From: Streptomyces sp. NBC_00459
GTDB taxonomy: Bacteria; Actinomycetota; Actinomycetes; Streptomycetales; Streptomycetaceae
Assembly: GCF_036013955.1 (NCBI RefSeq)
Contig: NZ_CP107903.1
Span: 2,604,001 to 2,668,000, forward strand
DNA length: 64,000 bases
Reading direction: 5' to 3'
Made by a program: the position numbers and the translations under genes. Below the pieces are notes generated by a model that worked only from the letters and a program-made list of their open reading frames with translations, made no database searches and was not told where the DNA came from. The first letter of the stretch is position 1, and every line of letters begins with the position of its first letter. Shown piece by piece: positions 59,314 through 64,000 of the stretch.

Positions 59314-60390
59314 TCAGATCTCGATGCAGGTACGCAGCGCGGTTCCCGTGCGCATCTGGTCGAGGGCCTCGTTGATGCCGGCGAGCGGTACGCGGTGGGT
59401 GATGAGGCCCGCGAGGTCGACGCGTCCGGCGCGCCAGAGGGCGATCGTGCGCTCGTAGGACCGCAGGACGTCGCCGCCGCCGTACATGGACGGCAGGATG
59501 CGCTTCTCGTCGAAGAACAGCTCGAACATGTTGAGTTGGAGGTTGTCGTCCATGGCGCCCGCGCCGACGACGACCATGGTGCCGCCGCGTCGGGTGGTGT
59601 CGTAGGCGGTGCGGGCGGTGGTGGAGCGGCCGACGACCTCGAAGACGTAGTCGAACCCCTCGCCGCCGGTGAGCTGTTGCTTGGCGTCGGCCAGCTCTTC
59701 CGGTGAAACGGCCTTCGTGGCACCGAACTTGAGCGCGGACTCCCGGCGCGAGAGCACCGGATCGACGGCGACGATCTCGGCGGCGCCCTGGAGCCGCGCG
59801 CCCTGGATCGCGGAGATGCCGACGCCTCCGCAGCCGATGACGGCGACCGACGAACCGGCTTGCACATCAGCGGTGTTGATGGCCGCGCCGAGTCCGGTGG
59901 TCACCCCGCAGCCGATGAGGGCGGCGATGTCGAAGGGTACGTCGTCGGGGATGGGCACGGCACAGCCGGCGTCGAGGACGACCTCCTCGGCGAAGGTGCC
60001 GGTGCCTGCCATGCCGAAGATGTCGCCGCCGGGGCGCCGGAAGTTGGGGGTGCCCGCGTTCATGAACCCGGCGAGACACAGCTCGGTCTGGCCGCGCTTG
60101 CACGCCGGACACGCGCCGCAGGCGGGCAGCCAGCAGACGACGACCCGGTCACCGGCCTTCAAGTGGCTTACGCCCTCCCCGACTTCGAGGATCTCGCCGG
60201 CGCCTTCGTGGCCGGGGACGAAGGGCGCCGGCTGCGGCAGTACACCGCTCATCGCGGAGAGGTCCGAGTGGCACAGCCCGGTGGCCCGTATCCGGACCCT
60301 CACCTTGCCAGGGCCGAAACCCACGGCCTCGACGTCGTCCAGGACGTCGAGCTTGTCCTGCCCGATCTCGTGCAGTACGGCTGCGCGCAT
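59314..60390 (-). CDS. Zinc-dependent alcohol dehydrogenase
   Basis: 358 residues, MDR superfamily. Catalytic zinc ligands in TGLCHSDL, GHEGAGE and the Cys of GCGVTTG; structural zinc set CGACPACKRGQTELC. NAD-binding VIGCGGVGISAIQGA. VDPVLSRRESA prefers NAD. Similar to the mycobacterial and actinobacterial alcohol dehydrogenases that act on medium or aryl alcohols. Sits between the MaoC and SDR genes in one operon. Confidence 0.93.
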   Translation of the reverse strand: MRAAVLHEIGQDKLDVLDDVEAVGFGPGKVRVRIRATGLCHSDLSAMSGVLPQPAPFVPGHEGAGEILEVGEGVSHLKAGDRVVVCWLPACGACPACKRGQTELCLAGFMNAGTPNFRRPGGDIFGMAGTGTFAEEVVLDAGCAVPIPDDVPFDIAALIGCGVTTGLGAAINTADVQAGSSVAVIGCGGVGISAIQGARLQGAAEIVAVDPVLSRRESALKFGATKAVSPEELADAKQQLTGGEGFDYVFEVVGRSTTARTAYDTTRRGGTMVVVGAGAMDDNLQLNMFELFFDEKRILPSMYGGGDVLRSYERTIALWRAGRVDLAGLITHRVPLAGINEALDQMRTGTALRTCIEI

Positions 60391-60462
60391 TGGTGCGGCT
60401 CCCTTCGGGGACCTACAGCGATGTACAGGTGTGTGCGGAGATGTGCGAATACGTGAGTGAGG

Positions 60463-61323
60463 TCATGCGTGTTCGACGACCGTGTCGGCCAGTACGGGCG
60501 CGTCCTCCCGCTCGACGGCGGTGACCGACACCTGGACGCGATCCGGTTCGTGTGTCCACATCCGGATGCGGAGGGTCTCCCCGGGGAACACGACCCCGGC
60601 GAAGCGGGTGCGGTAGGCGCGGACCCGGCCGACGTCCCCGCCGAGCACCGTGTCGACGACCGCCTTGAGCGTCATGCCGTAGGTGCACAGCCCGTGCAGG
60701 ATGGGCCGCTCGAACCCGGCGCGGGCGGCGAAGTCGGGGTCGGCGTGCAGCGGGTTCCAGTCGCCGGAGAGCCGGTAGAGCAGCGCCTGGTCCTCCCGGA
60801 CGGTCCGCTCGACGACCTTGGTGGGCTCGGTGTCGGGCGCCGGGAGCCGGTTCGAAGGCCCTCGGTCGCCTCCCCAGCCGCCCTCTCCCCGTACGAAGAT
60901 CTGCGCGTCGCTCGTCCACAACGGCCCCTCGGCGTCGGCGACTTCGGTGCGCATGACGAGGATCGCCGCGCTGCCCTTGTCGTACACGGCGGCGATGCTC
61001 CCGGTGGCGCGCGCCTTCCCTTCGACCGGGATCGGGCGGTGCACTTCGATGCTCTGGCCGCCGTGCAGGACATGCGCGAGGTCGACGTCGACGCCCGGCA
61101 TGGAGAGGCCGCTGATCACATCCGGGGAGTCGTTGCCGGCGACGGTGGCGAAGCTGGGCAGGACATGCAGCCGGGATTCGAGGGTGTAGCGCAGCTCACC
61201 GGGGTCGGTCGCGGGGACGCCGGCGCCGATACCGAGGTGGTAGAGCTGGACGTCCTTGCGACCCCAGGCGATCTCTGCGGACCGGGGTTCGGCGGCGACG
61301 GCCTTGGCGGCGTCAATGGGCAT
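60463..61323 (-). CDS. MaoC-family enoyl-CoA hydratase
   Basis: 286 residues, two hot-dog domains. The active half ends the protein with SGDWNPLHADPDFAARAGF and ERPILHG, the hydratase-2 motif with Asp and His. ATG at 61323 with AGGAG 5 bases upstream. Hydrates trans-2-enoyl-CoA to (R)-3-hydroxyacyl-CoA. With the SDR and alcohol dehydrogenase downstream it forms a beta-oxidation-like pair for an alkyl chain, sterol side chain or polyketide-like substrate. Confidence 0.9.
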   Translation of the reverse strand: MPIDAAKAVAAEPRSAEIAWGRKDVQLYHLGIGAGVPATDPGELRYTLESRLHVLPSFATVAGNDSPDVISGLSMPGVDVDLAHVLHGGQSIEVHRPIPVEGKARATGSIAAVYDKGSAAILVMRTEVADAEGPLWTSDAQIFVRGEGGWGGDRGPSNRLPAPDTEPTKVVERTVREDQALLYRLSGDWNPLHADPDFAARAGFERPILHGLCTYGMTLKAVVDTVLGGDVGRVRAYRTRFAGVVFPGETLRIRMWTHEPDRVQVSVTAVEREDAPVLADTVVEHA

Positions 61324-61403
61324 GGGGCTCCTGATCGACTCGACGGGCAACCGAGCGGACAACCGAATGGCCGACTCGGGGAACTGACAACCAGCTGTAC
61401 TGA

Positions 61404-61445
61404 GACCTCGGTACGGTCGTCCGCACCGTCGGCCGCACCGAGGTC
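61404..61445. promoter_or_regulatory. Inverted repeat in the divergent promoter region, possible operator
   Basis: GACCTCGGT (61404-61412) mirrors ACCGAGGTC (61437-61445) and ACGGT (61413-61417) mirrors ACCGT (61425-61429). It lies between the MaoC operon and the sensor kinase gene. Confidence 0.5.
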
Positions 61446-61645
61446 GATACGGGCCGACCTAGAACGCGTTCCAGTCCGGCGCCCCCTGTTGTATAGCCGA
61501 GCGGTCCTGAGTTGTGAATACTCCTGACGATGCGTCAGCTGTGTGGTCCCGGGCCGACAGGCACGCCGCACCGGGACATTTGTCCTGCCGGAGTCCGTAC
61601 ATCGGCATCTGCCCGGCGCGATCCTCGCTTCGTACGCTGTCGTCC

Positions 61646-63013
61646 ATGTTCTGGATGCGAGAGGCCGCCTGCCAGGTGAGCGAGTGGCGGGCCGAGCGGG
61701 CGCGCTGGCGGTCGGACATGGCGCGGTACAAGGCCGCTCGGCGGGCCGCGCGGAAGTCGGGCGAACGGATGCCGGAGGACCCGGGCCCGCCGCCCACCGG
61801 ATTCGCCCTGCTGCCCTGGCTGCTGATGGGCATGGGCTCCTTCTCCAACCTCCTCCAGGGCCGGACCCCGCTGCCCTGGATCGGCGCGATGGGCCTGCTC
61901 ACCTTCAACTCCCTCTACATCTACGTCACGTTCCGCGCCTTCGCGAAGACGACGCGGGACGCCAGGTCGACGCGGGTGGCGCTCGTCGTCATGGGCGCGG
62001 TGACCTGCGCGCTGGCGATCGTCTACGGAGGCAGCTGGCTGTACTTCTTCCCGCTGCTCGGGCTGGCCACGGGCGCGGTGATGCGGGGCCCGTGGCTGGG
62101 CCGCACCGGACTCGCGCTCACCGCCCTCGCGGCGACGGTCTCCTCGGTCCGGGAGGGCTGGGACGCGCTGAACGTGGCGTACGGGACGTTCCTGTCCACC
62201 ATGGTGACGGCGGCGATCCTGTCCCTGACCGAGGCCGTACGTGAACTGCGGGCGGCGCGTGAGGAGTTGGCGCGCCGCGCGGTCGAGGAGGAACGGCTGC
62301 GGTTCTCCCGCGACCTGCACGACCTGCTGGGCCACACCCTGTCGGTGATCGTGGTGAAGTCGGAGGCGGCCCGGCGGCTGGCGCCCCGGAACATGGACGC
62401 GGCCCTGCTCCAGATCACGGACATCGAGTCGGTGGGCCGCCAGGCCCTGACGGAGATCCGCGAGGCGGTGACCGGCTACCGGCAGGGCAGCCTGGCCACG
62501 GAACTGGACCGGGCGGACTCCGTCCTGACGGCGGCGGCCGTCACCCCGGTGATCCACCGCTCGGGCCCGCCCCTGCCGTCGCCGACGGAGGCGCTGCTGG
62601 GGTGGGTGGTACGGGAGGCGGTCACGAACGTCCTCAGGCACAGCGGAGCCACCCGCTGCGAGATCACGGTGGAAGGTTCGGGGCTGGAGGGCGCGAGGGA
62701 ACGGGTGCGGCTGACAGTCGCGGACAACGGGACCGGTGTGACGCCGCCCGCGGGGCCGGCGCAGCCAGGTATCGGCGGCACGGGACTCAAGGGGCTGACG
62801 GAGCGCCTCGCGGCAGCAGGAGGCTCACTGTCGGCGGGCCCGATGCCCCGGGGCGGGTTCCTGGTGACGGCCGAACTGCCCGACCTGGCGACCGAAACGC
62901 CTCCCATCGCTTCCCCGGCCTCCACATCGCTTCCCTCCGCCTCTCCGGCCTCCACATCTCCGGCCTCTTCTTCCCAGGTCGATCCCGGTATCCGCCCTAC
63001 CCTTACCCCGTGA
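61646..63013 (+). CDS. Sensor histidine kinase, NarL/DesK (HisKA_3) type
   Basis: 455 residues. Membrane part about 53-200 with four or five helices and short loops, then a coiled linker, the HisKA_3 box FSRDLHDLLGHTLSVI with phospho-acceptor His225, and the ATPase domain REAVTNVLRHSGA, VADNGTG, GIGGTGLKGLTERL. A Ser/Ala/Pro-rich tail (SPASTSLPSASPASTSPAS) made of a repeated unit follows. ATG at 61646; TACGCT ends 7 bases before it, so a leaderless mRNA is possible. Senses membrane or lipid-borne stimuli in family members. Confidence 0.93.
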   Translation: MFWMREAACQVSEWRAERARWRSDMARYKAARRAARKSGERMPEDPGPPPTGFALLPWLLMGMGSFSNLLQGRTPLPWIGAMGLLTFNSLYIYVTFRAFAKTTRDARSTRVALVVMGAVTCALAIVYGGSWLYFFPLLGLATGAVMRGPWLGRTGLALTALAATVSSVREGWDALNVAYGTFLSTMVTAAILSLTEAVRELRAAREELARRAVEEERLRFSRDLHDLLGHTLSVIVVKSEAARRLAPRNMDAALLQITDIESVGRQALTEIREAVTGYRQGSLATELDRADSVLTAAAVTPVIHRSGPPLPSPTEALLGWVVREAVTNVLRHSGATRCEITVEGSGLEGARERVRLTVADNGTGVTPPAGPAQPGIGGTGLKGLTERLAAAGGSLSAGPMPRGGFLVTAELPDLATETPPIASPASTSLPSASPASTSPASSSQVDPGIRPTLTP

Positions 63014-63651
63014 ACGAGATGCCCCGGGATCACCGTCCCTCGAAGTCCATCAGGGTCCTCCTCGCCGAGGACCAGCAGATGATGCGGGGCGCTCTCGCCC
63101 TGTTGCTCGGGATGGAGCCGGACATCGAGGTCGTCGCCCAGGTCGCGACCGGTGACGCCATCGTCGACGCGGTGCTGCTGCGCCGGCCGGACGTGGCGCT
63201 CCTCGACATCGAGCTGCCCGGCATGAGCGGGCTGGACGCCGCCGCTCAGCTCCGCGACGAGGCCCCGGACTGCCGGGTGCTGATCCTGACCACCTTCGGG
63301 CGCCCCGGTTATCTGCGCCGCGCCATGGAGGCGGGGGCCGCCGGTTTCCTCGTCAAGGACGGGCCCGTGGAGGAGTTGGCGGCGGCGATCCGCCGGGTGC
63401 TGACCGGGGAGACGGTCATCGACCCGGCACTTGCCGCGGCTGCGCTCAGCGCCGGGCCCAATCCGCTGACGGCGCGGGAGTGCGAGGTGCTGAACGCTTC
63501 GGCGGACGGGGCGACGGTCTCCGATGTCGCCGGCAAGCTGCATCTCTCCGAGTCGACGGTCCGCAACTATCTGTCGGCGGCCATCGGGAAGACGGGGACC
63601 CGCAATCGGATGGAGGCGGTGAGGGAGGCACGGCAGCAGGGGTGGCTGTAG
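63010..63651 (+). CDS. NarL/DesR-type response regulator
   Basis: 213 residues. Receiver domain 1-120 with acidic pair AEDQ, phospho-acceptor Asp66 in LLDIELPG and switch Lys116 in LVKDG; C-terminal LuxR helix-turn-helix LTARECEVLNASADGATVSD then HLSESTVRNYLSAAIGK. GTG at 63010 overlaps the kinase stop (GTGA), confirming they work as a pair; an ATG at 63019 is an alternative. Targets unknown; none of the near genes shows an obvious binding repeat. Confidence 0.94.
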   Translation: MNEMPRDHRPSKSIRVLLAEDQQMMRGALALLLGMEPDIEVVAQVATGDAIVDAVLLRRPDVALLDIELPGMSGLDAAAQLRDEAPDCRVLILTTFGRPGYLRRAMEAGAAGFLVKDGPVEELAAAIRRVLTGETVIDPALAAAALSAGPNPLTARECEVLNASADGATVSDVAGKLHLSESTVRNYLSAAIGKTGTRNRMEAVREARQQGWL

Positions 63652-63771
63652 GCGTCCGGTCCGGTGGTTCTCGCCCCCGCCGCCCCTACCCGTCCCGTCC
63701 TCGGGGCTCCGTCTCCGAACACACCCGTGCCCCAGAGGCGCCCCGACAGGGCCCAGACACGCTGAACGGCC

Positions 63772-64000
63772 TCACCTGGTGACCTTCACCGACTTGAATC
63801 CCTTCGCCGTCCCATCCGCCGCCACGCACACGAACCAAGCCGCCTGTGACCCCTTCACCTTCCTGAACACCGGCTCGTGGAAAGTCCGCTCGAAACTCAC
63901 CAGGTACCTGCGGATGACCCTTGTCGTGCCGTCGTCCCCAGTGCAGGTGACTTCCCGGGCCGTTGAGGCCACCTTGCCGATCACCAGGCCGTTCGGGGCG
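63772..64000 (-). CDS. Hypothetical protein, C-terminal part (runs off the window)
   Basis: Open to the window edge with no stop, so the N-terminus is outside; a GTG at 63984 may only be internal. The visible 76 residues have a short stretch STAREVTCTGDDGTTR and a beta-rich end FVCVAADGTAKGFKSVKVTR. No family recognised. Could be a small secreted or lipid-anchored protein. Confidence 0.5.
   Translation of the reverse strand, partial: APNGLVIGKVASTAREVTCTGDDGTTRVIRRYLVSFERTFHEPVFRKVKGSQAAWFVCVAADGTAKGFKSVKVTR

Noticed and set aside
1..64000. CRISPR array or prophage
   Set aside because: No direct repeats with unique spacers and no phage structural or integrase genes were found. The 19-bp array at 23125 has no spacers.

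Overview
This is a high-GC (about 70%) chromosomal window from a Streptomyces or a very close actinomycete. The evidence is the codon bias, GTG/TTG starts, stop/start overlaps, actinobacterial families (DUF397 with XRE/DUF5753, DUF6243-like, LAL-type LuxR regulators, LAxTG sortase-E anchoring, EfeUOB, RNase H/phosphatase fusion), a few in-frame TTA codons of the bldA type, and a class A RNase P RNA. No tRNA, CRISPR array, insertion sequence or prophage was seen. Both ends cut through genes: an MFS exporter at the left, a small unknown protein at the right.

0.5-15 kb is an iron and heme island. After methionine aminopeptidase come a heme oxygenase, two secreted HtaA-type heme-binding proteins (one with an LANTG sortase-E signal, one with a plain C-terminal membrane anchor), a hemin ABC importer (hmuTUV) and an EfeO-EfeB-EfeU ferrous iron uptake operon. 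Three DtxR/IdeR-like iron boxes (about 1849, 7273 and 10568) precede the heme oxygenase, the divergent HtaA/hmuT pair and efeO. The likely logic is capture of heme at the wall, ABC import and cytoplasmic cleavage, with an independent Efe route, all derepressed in iron shortage.

15-24 kb is a mosaic: a prim-pol domain protein, a TetR regulator facing a DUF6243-like gene across a perfect palindrome, a cytidine deaminase, lipoprotein and VOC genes, and an XRE-DUF397 pair opposite three tiny overlapping ORFs. Remnants of an ArsR-type regulator, a DUF397 gene and an Rsm22-type methyltransferase mark this as a decay zone. 24-33.9 kb holds a serine hydrolase/Bcr-type exporter pair, an oxidoreductase/SDR pair, a MacB-type ABC exporter, an aldo-keto reductase, a DoxX protein and a MazG-like enzyme.

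33.9-47.5 kb is rich in regulation: a response-regulator-like LuxR protein that lacks the phospho-acceptor, two very large LAL regulators (both with TTA codons), a TetR/DHA2-exporter pair with a clear operator-promoter, a Fic toxin module whose antitoxin appears to join a Phd/YefM-like part to a Fic-inhibitory motif, a dienelactone hydrolase, a lipoprotein and a secreted RTX-repeat protein (TTA at codon 6).

47.5-64 kb is more conserved: rnpB (its 5' end overlapping the upstream transporter gene), an AraC/EamA pair, an RNB-domain RNase, YaaA, a KDPG-type aldolase, a Nif3-like/zinc-ribbon/RNase H-phosphatase run, a beta-propeller-like protein, a tiny conserved-looking protein, a MaoC-ADH-SDR operon for acyl-CoA or alcohol oxidation, and a two-component system. 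A short dispersed intergenic repeat occurs three times (about 519, 9523 and 52841), once inside the hmuU-hmuV junction.
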